Source of the DNA: Begonia masoniana
Lineage: Eukaryota; Streptophyta; Magnoliopsida; Cucurbitales; Begoniaceae
DNA: 64,000 nucleotides
Reading direction: 5' to 3'
Assembly (NCBI GenBank): GCA_022432975.1
Contig: CM039511.1
Coordinates: 17,324,557-17,388,556, forward strand
In this document: positions 32,767 through 44,108 of the stretch, piece by piece
How positions within the stretch are numbered: the stretch's first letter is position 1
Layout of the letters: each line of letters opens with the position of its first letter
The notes under the pieces: generated by a model
What the model saw: the letters and a program-made list of their open reading frames with translations, nothing else
The model's database searches: none
What the model was told of the DNA's origin: nothing
Program-made: the position numbers and the translations under genes

Positions 32767-32962
32767 GATATCAAAATCGAAGGTCGAAGATCTTGGCCAT
32801 AAACCCAATGAAAGAGGACAGAGGAAGGGGCTTAATGAGTACATCGACAACTTAATTTTTTGACAAAGTGAACTAGACCATCATTGTTTTGTTAGCCACT
32901 TTCTCGTGAACAAAATGATAGTCAATTTTGACATGCTTGGACTTTGAGTGGAGAATCGGATT
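32767..32962 (-). pseudogene. Ty1/copia RNase H C-terminal remnant
   Basis: The minus-strand frame from 32960 reads NPILHSKSKHVKIDYHFVHE, then KVANKTM and later DVLIKPLP, which is the conserved end of copia Pol (SKHI-IDYHFVRE then D-TKPL). Three stops interrupt it. Only the last 65 or so residues remain; the upstream part was removed or displaced at 32963 where RE3 begins. The copia LTR follows immediately downstream, as expected for an element tail. Dead. Confidence 0.85.
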
Positions 32963-33130
32963 TGTCGCACCTCGAGTTATCTGAACCCAGTTCGCTATTA
33001 TGACTACTAACTTTGTGTTGACCTGAGTTGTCTGAACTCGGATCGGTACTCAACTATGTACTCGTACTGGAAAATTCGAGAAAATATTTAAAAATTTATT
33101 CATCGTCTTAAAACAACATCGTTTAAAACA
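32963..33130 (-). repeat. RE3 LTR 3' end, downstream copy
   Basis: The minus strand ends in GTTCAGATAACTCGAGGTGC then GACA, matching the LTR end at 35780-35805 (GTTCAGATAACTCGGGG). It is fused directly to gag, so the intervening pol and upstream LTR part are deleted. Confidence 0.7.
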
Positions 33131-33463
33131 TAGTGCATCGCATTACAATTATTCTCGGTGTCACCTTGGCAGGACTGTTTTTCAAAGCTAGGCAATCCTT
33201 GTTGATATGGCCTATCTTATTACAATTTAAGTATCGAGTGACTCTAGGATTTGGGCAATCTCTGAACAGGTGTCCAGCCTCATTGCAGTTGAAGCATCTC
33301 CCTGAATTCAGTCTGCATTCACCCGGGTGATATTTCATGCATTTCTGGCACTGAGTAAATTTTCCAGTCTCCTGAGCTCGTTTCCCTCCTCCTTGACTGC
33401 TCTGACCCTCACTGAGCCTCTTAGTGCCTCGTTGTTGCTGCTGAGGGCCTCCTCTATTCTGCC
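33131..33463 (-). pseudogene. RE3 gag C-terminal fragment with two zinc knuckles
   Basis: The minus strand encodes a Gln-rich linker (GGPQQQQRG), then CQKCMKYHPGEC, then two CCHC knuckles: CFNCNEAGHLFRDC and a second one with its first Cys changed to Leu (YLNCNKIGHINKDC). RE4 Gag has the same double arrangement. The fragment begins at the block junction (about 33463) and ends where it fuses to LTR sequence. About 60-70 residues between this and the N-terminal part are missing. Confidence 0.85.
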
Positions 33464-34358
33464 AGTGAAGATGATGTATTCTATGGATCAGTTCGCTGAA
33501 CTGTATATACAGGAGATCGTGCGATTGCACGGAGTTCCGACTTCGATAGTATCAGACCTAGACCCTAGATTTACATCAAATTTTTGGAAGAGTCTGCACT
33601 ATGCTATGGGTACGGGATTAGATTTTAGTACGGCATTTCATCATCAGATGGATGGATAATCTGAGAGGACTATTCAGATATTAGAGGATATGCTGCGAGC
33701 TTTCATATTGGAATTTCAGGGTTCCAATATAGTGGAGATGTGCTCCTTACGAGGCATTATATGGAAGAAAGTGCAGATCTCCACTATTTTGAGACGAGGT
33801 CGGTGAGGCACGATTGCTTGGTCCAGATATTCTGCAACAGACAGCAAAGAAGGTTGCATTTATTCTACAACGGATTTTGACAGCCCAAAGCCAACAGAAG
33901 AGCTATGTTGATCGGAGAAGAAGGGAACTGGAATTCAATGTGAATGACGAAGTTTTTCTTAAATTTTGCCATTCAAAGGAGTTGTAAGATTTGGAAAGAG
34001 AGGCAAGTTGAACCCCGGATACATTGGACCATTTATTATTACTAAAAGAATTGGAAAGACAGCTTACCAGCTGCAACTACCAGCCTCAATGGATGGAATT
34101 CACAACGTATTTCATGTGTCTATGCTGAAGAAGTGTATGCGTGATCCTTCTCATGTTGTGGAGCAGCAGAACATAGAGATCCAGCCAACACTAACGTATA
34201 AGGAGAAGCCAGTGGAGATTCTAGATTATGCAATGAAGGTTTTACGCAACAAAGAGATTCCACTGGTGAAAGTTCTATGGCACAACCACAACGTGGAAGA
34301 AGTAACATGGGAGAGGCAGCAAGACATGATGAGCCGATATCCAGAACTGTTCAGGTAA
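33464..34358 (+). pseudogene. Inverted integrase-to-chromodomain fragment inside RE3
   Basis: The plus-strand frame from about 33464 encodes the second half of integrase: VKMMYSMDQFAELY, then IVSDLDPRF (catalytic Asp region), then HHQMDG with TAA at 33657 in place of Gln, SERTIQ with the catalytic Glu. A deletion of about 65 bp lies near 33723-33737. The frame recovers at 33966 through FHVSMLKKC to a chromodomain-like end and stops at 34358. Sequence is close to RE4. Because it faces the opposite way from the gag parts on both sides, it was moved here by rearrangement. Confidence 0.85.
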
Positions 34359-34359
34359 C

Positions 34360-34379
34360 AAATTTTGAGGACAAAATTT
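34360..34379 (+). other. Stem-loop before polypurine tract in the inverted RE3 block
   Basis: AAATTTTG-AGGA-CAAAATTT, a perfect 8-bp stem with AGGA loop. Confidence 0.65.
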
Positions 34380-34385
34380 TTTTTT

Positions 34386-34398
34386 AAAGAGGGTGGAA
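34386..34398 (+). other. Polypurine tract in the inverted RE3 block
   Basis: AAAGAGGGTGGAA next to TGTAGCACTCG. Confidence 0.8.
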
Positions 34399-34993
34399 TG
34401 TAGCACTCGAAATTTTATCGGCTAAATAATTTCTTATGACTAGTATTTATTAGATAATTTACGAATGAAAAAGTAAGAATTGAGGAGAAGACGCATTGAA
34501 ATTCACTGTGGAGGGCATGTAAAAGGATTAAAGGAAGAGACTAAGTCAAACTTTTTAATGAATTAGGCTTAACAAATAATTAAATGAAATAAAAATAAAA
34601 GGAGTTGAGGTGAGGAGGAGCCTTCCACGTGAGGCATTTGGAAGGATATTCTGATGATCTAAAGGGGTTGGATCATCTGAAGACTTAAATTTGAGAATGA
34701 GGTAGTGATGGGGGTTAATAGGGTAAATGCCATGTAAAGAGTTTACACACAAATTAATTTAATAATGAAATAAGGGGGTCGGTGGACTAAAAAGGGGGAA
34801 ACCCTTATTTGATGCCATTTCTTCCTTCCCCACAAATTCTTCTTCTCCAGAAGACTCCCTCCATCACCCTCATCTCTGTCTCATTTTGGTGAAGATTCTG
34901 GTGAGCATTTTGTGGGCTTTCTTTTATGGATTCTATTGCTTATCTTGAGGGAAGGATAATGTTTGATTTTTGGTGAAATTTTTACATGGGTTC
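34399..34993 (+). repeat. 5' part of a 3' LTR in the inverted RE3 block
   Basis: Starts TGTAGCACTCGAAATTTTAT after the polypurine tract and contains a C/T-rich leader (34810-34870). It is cut at about 34993, where minus-strand gag begins; no CA end is present. Confidence 0.8.
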
Positions 34994-35623
34994 CTGCTAT
35001 TTTCACGCCCTTGTAAATCTCAGATTTTAATCCCTGAACAAATTGAAGGACTTTATCTTCATTCTTGCTTACGAGATGGCTAGCAAATCGTGACAACGAT
35101 TCAAACTGTCGATTGTATTCAAATACTGATCCAGTTTGTTTTAACTGCAGAAATTTCATTCTCTTTGTGCCTGAACAGTACTGTTGAAGTATTTATCATA
35201 AAAGACGTCCTTGAACTGTTTCCACGTCATAGTCAGAACACCAGTGGTGGTCTCCACAGTCTCCCACCAATGTCGGGCGTCCTTCGCCAAGTGGAATGTC
35301 ACTAGAGAAACCTTGTCTACTTCTTCCATCTTCGCATACCTGAACATGCTTTCAATTGCACAAATCCATTCTTCAACAGCAATTGGATCCGATGATTGTC
35401 CTTCGAATGTAGGTGGTTGCAGCCTCGGAAATCTATCTCCAGACTGGTCATTACTATAACTAGAACCAGCACCTCCTTGTATTTCTCGATTCAATAAAAT
35501 GCCCAATTGTTGAGACTGTCTGTTCACCAACTCTGTCAACTGTCTAATCGTAATCGAATCATCCTCATTTCTTGCATTTGTTGTTTCTCTTAGTACTCTC
35601 GGATGTCCTGGTTGTCTAGACAT
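34994..35623 (-). pseudogene. RE3 gag N-terminal part
   Basis: The minus-strand ATG at 35623 begins MSRQPGHPRV, followed by TIRQLTELVNRQSQQ, then the gag domain (EEWICAIESMF, ARHWWETVE, FYDKYF). A 1-nt frameshift occurs near 35156 (YFNSTVQAQRE); it continues as KFLQLKQTGSV and SRFASHLV to GVKIAG at about 34995, then enters foreign LTR sequence. Closest in this window to RE4 Gag. Confidence 0.85.
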
Positions 35624-35634
35624 TTTGCTAATTC

Positions 35635-35696
35635 CTGAACAAAGGTTAATGACTCTCATAAGCATCTAATAACTAAAACTAAATATAAATACTTAC
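35635..35696 (-). other. Intron-like segment between primer-binding site and gag, RE3 (62 nt)
   Basis: Minus-strand donor AACT/GTAAGT at 35696 and acceptor TTGTTCAG/GAAT at 35635, then the gag ATG 11 nt later. Confidence 0.55.
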
Positions 35697-35762
35697 AGTT
35701 GTTGAAGCACTTCCATGCGGCGATAGGCACTGTTAGGTAATCTTCTGAACGATTTAACCAAT

Positions 35763-35775
35763 GGCTCCGATACCA
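35763..35775 (-). other. Primer-binding site, RE3
   Basis: Minus-strand TGGTATCGGAGCC four bases after the LTR end (GGCA). A second TGGTATCAAAGG-like copy is in the LTR scrap at about 35816-35826, so the end region was partly duplicated. Confidence 0.75.
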
Positions 35776-35851
35776 ACTATGCCGCGCCCCGAGTTATCTG
35801 AACCCGAGTCGCTCCTTTGATACCACTCAGTTCGCTATTCTAACTACTAAC

Positions 35852-36312
35852 TAGGGGTGGGCACAGGCCGGTTTGGTCCGGCCCCGAGCCCGAACCGAAC
35901 CTGCCCGAAGGGTTTCGGGATTTCATCCCGAAACTGAAACTAGTCCTGAGAGGGCCCGGGACCGACCCGTGACCGGACCGAGTTTTCGGTCCTGTCCCAA
36001 TTCGATCCCTGTTCCGCATGGCGACCAAGGTTTTTTTTTTTTTCAAACAAAAAAATTATGAAAAACGAAAAAATTTTAAAAAATGATAAATATAACAAAA
36101 TAAATACAACCTCCAAAATCAATATAAGTATGTAATATACAAACTAAAAATCTAAATTTAACTATCAAACATTAAAATGAAAAAAACAAATACAACATCC
36201 AACATAAATCTAAGTATGTAATATAGAAACTAAAACTCTAAATCAAAATATCAAATATTAAAATGTAATCTAAGAGACTAAATACAACATTAAAAAAAAA
36301 TTCAACTATGTA
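35852..36312 (+). mobile_element. hAT-like transposon end (truncated)
   Basis: TAGGGGTGGGCACAGGCCGG is like the terminal inverted repeat of many plant hAT elements, followed by the usual CCCGA/GGGCC-rich subterminal zone. The other end is not present: LTR-Y starts at 36313. Two diverged copies of an 87-bp AT-rich unit lie at about 36098-36184 and 36187-36272. Confidence 0.5.
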
Positions 36313-36626
36313 TGTAACACCCGGTTTTACGGGATTTTATAATTCCATTAAATAATGGCATTTTTGTAAATATGTCAAATTAAGTCCGTTTTGCGAACGG
36401 AAAGTTTTATTGGAACCTAAATAATAAGTTGGAATTTATGGTGAAATAAGAAAATTTGGAGGAACCGAATCGTTAACTAAGTAACGAGATGAGTAAAGAA
36501 ATGAGATAGAAAATCAATGGAAGGGCAATTAAGTAATTTTGCAAACCAAAGTTTAATAAAAACATCACAAATTCCCTCCCCCACCCACGATTTCTCATTA
36601 TGTAATTTCCCTTCCAGAGAGCTTGG
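36313..36626 (+). mobile_element. LTR-Y, 5' portion
   Basis: Begins TGTAACACCCGG; its body resembles the RE1 LTR (AAATATGTCAAATTAAGTCC, GTTGGAATTTATGGTGAAAT). It is split by RE4 at CTTGG and resumes at 48273. Confidence 0.75.
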
Positions 36627-37114
36627 TGTAACACCCGATTCTATCAAACCACTTTTCTAATCTTTTTAAATTAATGGCACACTTTATATGGCAATATTAA
36701 ATGTAGGGTTAGTGGATGACTAGACAAGGGCATAAGGGTAATTAGAAAATTTAAAAGTGGATAACGTATTTAAGGGAAGAGGTTTTGGATTTAATGCACT
36801 GTAGCCGCCACTCTTTCCCTATTTTTCCCCTCTCGGTATTCAACTTAAGCAGCAGAGCTCTCGAGGCGATTCTTCCATTCGATTTTTCTCCAACTAGGTG
36901 AGTTCTATTTCGATTCCTTGCTGCATTGGTAGCTATCGATGATTGGGGAGTGTATAAATGTGAGTTTCGAGAATGTTGTGAGCGAACTAGTTCGGGTTTT
37001 ATGGTAATTGAGAATGTACAATGAACTAAGCTCCTAAACTAGTTTCCTTAGGCTTCTGGATAGTGTAGAATGAGGTTTAGTAAAATCTAATCGATAATCT
37101 GTCCATGGTTTTAG

Positions 37115-37168
37115 GTTGAGTAAGCTCCCAAGGTAGGTTGCAACACCGAGCATTTTCAGGAGAGCCAG
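37115..37168 (+). other. Mini-exon-like segment, RE4 5' LTR (54 nt)
   Basis: Between GGTTTTAG and GTAAGT; 54 nt, the same length as in LTR-X. The 3' LTR has the same segment near 46674-46728. Confidence 0.5.
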
Positions 37169-38132
37169 GTAAGTGAAGTATGCATTGTGCCTTCGGGCCT
37201 ACATCACAAAACAGTAGGATTATGTTTGCTTGAATGTGTCTGTATGTCATGCATCATATTTTTGAAAGTACACGTAAATAAATTTACATGAAATGGTATG
37301 GTAAGGAATGAACAGACTGTAACAGACAAGCTATTAAGGGAACTAATCCACCCCTTAACTTATGAAGGGATTTATACTTTGGGAGAAGTGATCCAATTTC
37401 TAATTTCACAGGGGGATCTGAACAGTTATTAAGGGAACTAATTCTCCCCTTAATCGAGAGAGAGGATGTATGACTTTGGGAGAAGTGATCCAACTCCCAA
37501 TTTCACAGAGGGATCAGATCAGAAACGAATGCATATGCAATTGAGATGAGAAAGTAGAAACTGCATGTTTAGGAATTTATGTTTCAGTATTTCACTTCAT
37601 TACTGCTTTACTTACTTAGCATTAGGCTAATAGATGAGTTTTGTGATGTAGGTGAAAAAGTGACAGCAGGTGAATTATCTGAGTTTGTCGAGGAATAGAC
37701 TGGTTGGGGGAGCACATTCATGCCTCGACTTGGTGAGCTGATGGGGCGGTTTAACTGATGTCAATAGTTGTGAAGGTTTAGTGGACAATGTTTTAATTTA
37801 AGTATGTTGAGTTTTTATGACAGTAGTAGTTTTAATGTTTTCGAATACCTCTTAAGATTTTCTGGATAAGGACATATATGTTGGTTTAATAGTGTTTTTA
37901 CCAAATTTCTGAGTAATACACTGATTTAAGTAGTTTTGAATGGTTTTTAGTAAAATGCTTAAGTTTTTTTGTTAGTCAGTGTTTTCTTTGTTAGAGTGAA
38001 ATTGTTGCTATGTTGTTTTCGTTGAGTATTGTTGACCTATCGGTAGATGATGTCTATCGACAGATGTAGAGTTGTTGTTCCAAGACGTTGTCTACTGGTA
38101 ACTGTTTGATGAGTAAATCGTCTGGCTGACGT

Positions 38133-38235
38133 CATCGGAAGATGACTTCAGTAATAGCCATCAGAAGATGACTTTAGTAATAGCCATCGGAAGATGACTT
38201 CAGTAATAGCCATCGGAAGATGTCTTCAGTAAACC
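38133..38235. repeat. 26-bp tandem repeat, RE4 5' LTR (about four copies)
   Basis: Unit CATCGGAAGATGACTTCAGT plus AATAGC. The 3' LTR has only two copies (47705-47755). Confidence 0.9.
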
Positions 38236-38749
38236 TATCGGATGATGTAGGGAGTAATTTGTCTTTTTGTGAATCGGTAGATGTAGGTTGGAAATTTTGT
38301 CGTCTAGCGATCAGAATACGAAGTTTATTCTATCGGATGTAGTGAGTAAGAGTCTTTTGTCGTTAGCGATCGGCAGAAGCTGGATGAAAAATCATCCGGC
38401 TGACGTCATCGGCAGATATGTATATATCAAGTTTGTCTTTTGTGATCGGTGTGAGTGGGGCGAACGAATCATCCAGCTTACGTCATCGGTAGATGTGCAT
38501 AATAAGTTTTTTCGTTTTGTGACCGGCCGATGTGTTCTGTTTTCTCTTTCTTTTTCAACCAACTATCTTGAATATTTTAATTATTTAATAAGTATTGTTT
38601 TTATACGATGATTTTCCGCTGCAAGTTTTAACGTTTTAAGAGTCAAATCTAGATCATTGAATGAAATTTTAAATTTTTCTCAAAAGCTATAGTTCGATTC
38701 GAAGTTATGTGTGACGAACAGGGTTCAGAAAACTCGGGGTGTTACAGTA

Positions 38750-38761
38750 TAGTATCAGAGA
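38750..38761 (+). other. Primer-binding site, RE4
   Basis: TAGTATCAGAGA after the LTR end; one G to A change from the common TGGTATCAGAG form. Confidence 0.65.
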
Positions 38762-38829
38762 CATTCAGTTAAATCGTTCAAAAGATTACTCATCAGTGCC
38801 AATCGTTGCATGGAAGTACTTCAACAACT

Positions 38830-38889
38830 GTAAGTGTTTATGTTAACCTTAGCTCATAGATATTTAAAAGTGTAATTAACCTTGTACAG
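38830..38889 (+). other. Intron-like segment between primer-binding site and gag, RE4 (60 nt)
   Basis: AACAACT/GTAAGT donor and CTTGTACAG/GAAT acceptor; the original gag ATG is 13 nt further at 38902. Confidence 0.55.
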
Positions 38890-38901
38890 GAATTTAGTAC
38901 A

Positions 38902-41306
38902 ATGCCAGACGCCCAGGAAGACCTAGAGTGCCAAGAGAAATGTCAAATGTGAGAGGTGAAGAGGAGCCTAGTGTGATTAGGCAACTGACGGATTTAGTGT
39001 CTGATCAACTAGGAGTGCTGTTGAACCGAGAAGTACAAGGAAGTGCCAACTCGGTTTCTAGCAATGAACATTCTGGAGATAGATTTAGGAGGTTACGACC
39101 ACCCACGTTTGATGGACATTCATCTGATCCAGTTATTGCTGAAGGATGGCTTAGGAAGATTGAAAGTATGTTTAGGTGCGCCAACATTGGAGAAGGAGAC
39201 AAGGTCACGTTGGCAACATTTCACTTGGCTGGTGAAGCTCAACTCTGGTGGGAAACAATAGAGACCACCACTGATGTTTTGGCGATGCCTTGGTCACAAT
39301 TCAAGGACATTTTCTATGAGAAGTATTTTAACAGCACTGTCCAAACCGCGAAGAAATTGGAGTTTCTGAACTTGAAGCAGACAGGGTCTGTGGCCGGGTA
39401 TAGTAGGCAGTTCGAGTCCCTGTCCAGGTTTGCTGGACATTTTGCTCACAAGAACGAGGATAAGGTGTTCAAATTTGTGCATAGACTGAAGCCAGAAATT
39501 TACCGAGGAGTTAAATTTTGTGGTATTAAAGGCTTGACATTCAGTGAGGTTGTGTCCACTGCTCTGGAAGTGGAAGAAGCTGAAAGGAAGTGTGCTGGAC
39601 CAAAGGAGGTCCCACGAAGGTTTATCCAGCCACACCAACAAAGAGGAAAGAAGAGGCCAAGTGGGGGCCAAAATAGCCAAGGAGCAGGAGGGAAGATACA
39701 GAATGCCAGGAAATTTCCCCAGTGACCTAAGTGTTTGAAGAACCACCCGGGTGAGTGCAGGTTGGGCTTTGGGAAGTGTTTCAACTGTGAAGAGGTTGGA
39801 CACACGTTCAAAGAATGCTCGAAGCCTAGAATCACCAGATGCTACAATTGTAACAAAGTCGGCCACATTAGCAGAGACTGTCCAGTTCCTAAGAGTGGCC
39901 CTGCTATGATTAAACCGAGGATATTCTCCATGATGGAGTCGGGTGATGAAGACCAGCCTCCTGTAGTGTCAGGTACTATATTGATCAACTCTGTGTCTTC
40001 TTTTACTTTAATAGATTCTGGTGCAACGCATTCGTTTATAGCATATGCATTTGCTGTTAAGTTAGATGTACAGTTCACCCCTTCCATGCATGTGTTTAAT
40101 GTTGCATTACCCTCTGGTGAACGCATGCACTCTAACCAAGTGATGCTTGACAGTGATGTGTTAGTAGGGAACGTAAGTCTACCTGCTGATATTATTATTA
40201 TGGATATAGTGGGATTTGATGTAATCCTAGGCATGGACTGGTTCTTTAAACACCACGCCACAATTGATTGTAGGACTGGAATAGTTAGCTTCCAACCCCC
40301 TGGTAATTTGAAACATACCTTTCAAGCTTCAAAGAAGAGTAAGGAAATGTCTGTGATGGCTTCTATTAACACTAGACCTTCCCTATGTGGAGAGTATTTG
40401 TGCTTCTTAGCTAGTGTTTTAGACACACAACTTGTAGGAAAAGCAAATCCTCAAAATGTCTTAATTGTCCAAAACTTTCCTGAAGTATTTCTAGATGACC
40501 TTCCTGGTTTACCACCAGATAGGGAAATTGAATTTGTTGTAGATGTTTACCCCGGCGCCGAACCTGTGTCTAAAAATCCATATAGATTAGCACCAACAGA
40601 ACTTAAGGAATTAAAGAAACAGTTGGAGAATTTATTGGAGAAAGGGTTCATACGCCCTAGCTTTTCACCGTGGGGTGCACCTATCCTTTTTGTCAAAAAG
40701 AAGGATGGATCGATGCGGATGTGCATTGATTATCGGGAACTAAATAAGCTAACTATCAAGAACAAGTATCTATTGCCAAGGATTGACGATTTATTTGACC
40801 AACTTAATGGTGCAAGAGTTTTCTCTAAGATTGACCTTAGGTCCGGTTATTACCAGTTGAAGGTTAAATCTGAAGATATCCCAAAGACTGCTTTTCGCAC
40901 GAGATACGGACATTATGAGTTTTTGGTTATGTCTTTTGGTTTGACAAACGCACCAGCAACATTCATGGATCTTATGAATAGAGTGTTTCATGAGTATTTG
41001 GACAAGTTTGTCATTGTGTTTATAGATGACATTCTAATCTACTCTAGTACCAAGGATGAGCATGCAAGGCATTTGAGTTTGGTGTTAGGTGTACTTAGAC
41101 AGCACCAACTCTATGCTAAGTTTTCCAAATGTGAATTTTGGTTGGACAGAGTTCACTTTCTTGGTCATGTGATCTCTGGAGATGGGATATCTGTCGATCC
41201 AGCCAAGGTTCAGGCAGTTAAGGAGTGGCCCCAATCGAAGAATGCTACAGATATTAGAAGTTTCCTTGGGTTAGCGGGATATTAGAGGAAGTTTATTGAA
41301 GGTTTC
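38902..41306 (+). pseudogene. RE4 gag-pol, 5' part up to the RE5 insertion
   Basis: The original ATG at 38902 is out of frame by one missing base; a downstream ATG at 38928 opens the surviving frame. Gag has the retrotransposon gag domain and two CCHC knuckles ([14 protein letters not shown] and [14 protein letters not shown]). A TGA at 39723 falls just before the [11 protein letters not shown] block, where the relatives have Cys. Protease has [10 protein letters not shown] has the [21 protein letters not shown] and FIDD blocks. TAG at 41283 replaces the Tyr after GLAGY. RE5 begins at 41307 inside the FIEGF codons. Confidence 0.95.
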
Positions 41307-41959
41307 TGTAACACCCGAGTTAACGGCCAGGTGATTTTCTTAACTGTATTAACGGTCATAAATATTTAATCTTTGTAGTTTAGGATTTATGCCAAGCTTA
41401 ATTAATTACATGTGGATCTAAACTAGGTTGACTGGCAAAGTGGTAATAATGGAGGATTGAGGCCAGTATTTAAAGAAAAAGGAAAGAATTCAAACCTCAT
41501 TTAAACCATTGTAGCCGACATCCCCAACTTCCGGCGATTTCTTCTCTCCCAAGCTCTCGCTCTCTGTCAGCTGGAAATCCCTCCTTCGGCGATCGGTTTC
41601 CTTGCTGCTTTTCGGCTACTTTGTGCTCGAGGTACGGGTTTGACAATGTGGTTATCTGTTAGTTTATTAGCCCTGTTTTCAGCTCTGTATTGAAGTTCGG
41701 ATTCTTCAATGGCCGAATATTAATAAGAACATTTTGAAACCCGAGATTTGGTAATGTCATTCCGAATCGATTCTAGACATTTAAAACAATCAACCCTGAG
41801 TTATCATTATCGAATCCGTCTGTTTTGATTTTGGGATTTCGGGTTACATTGAGTATTAAACTAAGAACTCGGGAAGGACTCTTAGCTATTAGATCTTAAG
41901 ATAACTCGAAATTAGAACTATTAGGATTTTGTTTTAACTACTGCAATGTAAATGTTTAG

Positions 41960-42005
41960 GTGAAGGAGTTTGAAGAGAAAGCAACTCAAGTGCTAAGGAG
42001 ACCAG
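41960..42005 (+). other. Mini-exon-like segment, RE5 (46 nt)
   Basis: Acceptor GTTTAG, donor GTAAGT, 46 nt between, close in sequence to RE2 (GTGAAG-AGTTTGAAGAGAA). The next acceptor-like GATGTAG/GTGACG is near 42762, with TCACTAAGC before it. Confidence 0.5.
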
Positions 42006-42295
42006 GTAAGTGAATGTATTAAGATTTCTGGCTAATAGAGCCCTACATCGTGGGAGTACTAGGTTGAGATGTCTAATGTTTACCTTATGATAATAAGCTT
42101 GTCTGCACTTGAAGGATTTATGTATGTTGCGAGTTATACTATTTGATGACCTGCTAGTGAATGTGAAGTTGTCTGCTCTGGTATGATCCTTGTCATAGTT
42201 TGATGAGTTAAAAGTTCTCATGTTCATGCATCATGAATGTTTTTTTTCAAGCATAAGAAAATGTTTTAACGCATGTTTTCCATGAACAAGATATG

Positions 42296-42332
42296 TATGT
42301 ATATATGTGTGTATATATATATATATATATAA
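42296..42332. repeat. (GT/TA)n microsatellite in RE5
   Basis: Alternating GTAT and TATA run. Confidence 0.9.
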
Positions 42333-43278
42333 GATTTATGCAACGTGGATTAAGTGAGGGTTGGGGGCGGTTCGGCGTATGTCACAGTCCAAAGAAGGAC
42401 ATATGAATACGACCCGCAGTAGGGAACAAGATCAAACTCACTGTCGAACCCCCTTTACCGGCACAAATCCTCTCTTGATCCACACAACCTAAACAAAGAA
42501 TATGAACAAGGACTATGAATGATGAATATGATCAATGACTATGAATGATGATATGATCAATGACTATGAATGATGTGATGATATGATCAATGATTATGAA
42601 TGATGAATGTGATCCATGACTATGAATGATGATTACGAGCAAAGACATGAACAAGAAAAGACTTATGAGTATGTGATTTTCCCAAATTATGCATTTATGC
42701 ATCCATGTTAGTGTTGCATTCCTCACTAAGCATTAGGCTTATAGTTTAAACTTCATGATGTAGGTGACGAGTTTTCAGGTGAGGAACTCAAGGTCAATGA
42801 AGATGTCTAAGCTTGGTTGCTGGGGGATGCTCAGTGTGACAGTGAAGGCTGGATAGGCGATCAAGTTCCCTGGTTACACCCATAGTAAGTCAGAGAAGTT
42901 TATGATAAACAGATGACTAATTAGAATAGAGTTTTCTTATAGCAATGAGATTCGGATTTTAATGGTTTGACTTCAGAGTCTGTTAATGATTTTAAGGATC
43001 ATTGAATGATCAGTTTTACTTAAGCCTTCCATTATATGTATCTTGTATGGGATATGTTTTTTTTCACTCTTTAGGGTTTATAATTCCCAGGTTAAGATTT
43101 GGGTGAGTTGTAACATTTTCTGTAGGATGAGGTTGTTTGATGATTATAGTGTCTTACTGCCTTAAGATAGAAGCTGGATGAGGCATTCATCCGGCTGACG
43201 TCATCGGCAGATGTCAAATGATAGGAATCGAACGATTGAGTCTTCCGGATGACGTCACCGGAAGATGTAGTATGTTTC

Positions 43279-43500
43279 TTCATCGGCAGATGTAGAGTGT
43301 TTAGCCATCGGATGATGAAAGTGCTATTTTGTCGTCTAGCGATCAGCAGATGTAGAGTGTTTAGCCATCGGATGATGAAAGTGCTATTTTGTCGTCTAGC
43401 TATCGGCAGATGTAGAGTGTTTAGCCATCGGATGATGAAAGTGCCATTTTGTCGTCTAGCGATCGGCAGATGTAGAGTGTTTAGCCATCGGACGATGTGA
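43279..43500. repeat. 60-bp tandem repeat in RE5 (nearly four copies)
   Basis: Unit CGGCAGATGTAGAGTGTTTA continues with GCCATCGGATGATGAAAGTG and CTATTTTGTCGTCTAGCGAT. Each unit holds two ATCGGNNGAT motifs. More single motifs follow to 43900. Confidence 0.95.
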
Positions 43501-44108
43501 GGATTTTTCTTGTCGTTTAGTGACCGGGTCATGTTTTAATTATGCACGTGGGGAGCACATGTCCATCGGATGATGTTTCCCTATTTCACCGGAAGATGAA
43601 GTATATTTCCTTGCCAGATGATGTAAATAATAATTTGTCGTTTCGGAAGATGAAGTATATTTCCTTGCCGGATGATGTAAATAATAATTTGTCGTTTAGT
43701 GACCGGATGATATAGAGCTTGTAAGCTATCGGAAGATGTCTTAGATGAACACGTGAATTTCACATGTCTATCGGTAGATGTTTTAAATTGGTCACACGAG
43801 ATGCACGTGATCGTCGGTCGATGCGAGTATTCACATCTGCCGATAGGTGTTTAAATGAGTCATGTGGGGTGCTCGTGCCATCCAGAAGACGCAGCGTCTA
43901 TCGGTTGATGCATGCAGACCCATGCAACTTGTACGTCGATTGGAAGCATGTACGAGGGACTAATTTTCCATCCATTAAGTTGAAGTCTTTAAGCCTGTTA
44001 GGTATATTGTTATTAAAGAAAAAAAATGAAGGAGAAAAGAGTTCAAATATAAATTAAAGTTTTATGTAAAGTCAAGGATTTCGTGGCGATCCTCCCCGGG
44101 TTGTTACT

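Larger units (their letters stand above)
32963..35853 (-). mobile_element. RE3: rearranged gypsy element with an inverted internal block
   Basis: On the minus strand: a short 5' LTR end (35853-35780), a primer-binding site, an intron-like segment, gag N-terminus (35623 to about 34995), then an oppositely oriented block (33464-34993), then gag C-terminus (about 33463-33130), then the 3' LTR end (33130-32963, ending GGTGCGACA). The rest of pol is missing. It inserted in or beside the copia tail. Confidence 0.8.
36627..38746 (+). repeat. RE4 5' LTR (2,120 bp)
   Basis: TATTTAA at 36768 may be the TATA box. Donor CTAG/GTGAGT near 36897, mini-exon-like segment 37115-37168, CCTACATCAC box, branch-like CTTAGCATTAGG and acceptor GATGTAG near 37650, and a tandem motif region 38030-38540. 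Confidence 0.95.
41307..44108 (+). mobile_element. RE5: solo LTR (2,802 bp) inside the RE4 pol region
   Basis: Starts TGTAACACCCGAG and ends GGTTGTTACT (last base changed from A), with duplication GTTTC at 41302-41306 and 44109-44113. No internal region, so it arose by recombination between two LTRs. TATTTAAA at 41467, mini-exon-like segment at 41960-42005, and a GGTTGGGGGCGGTTCGGCGT block shared with RE2 LTRs. Confidence 0.93.
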
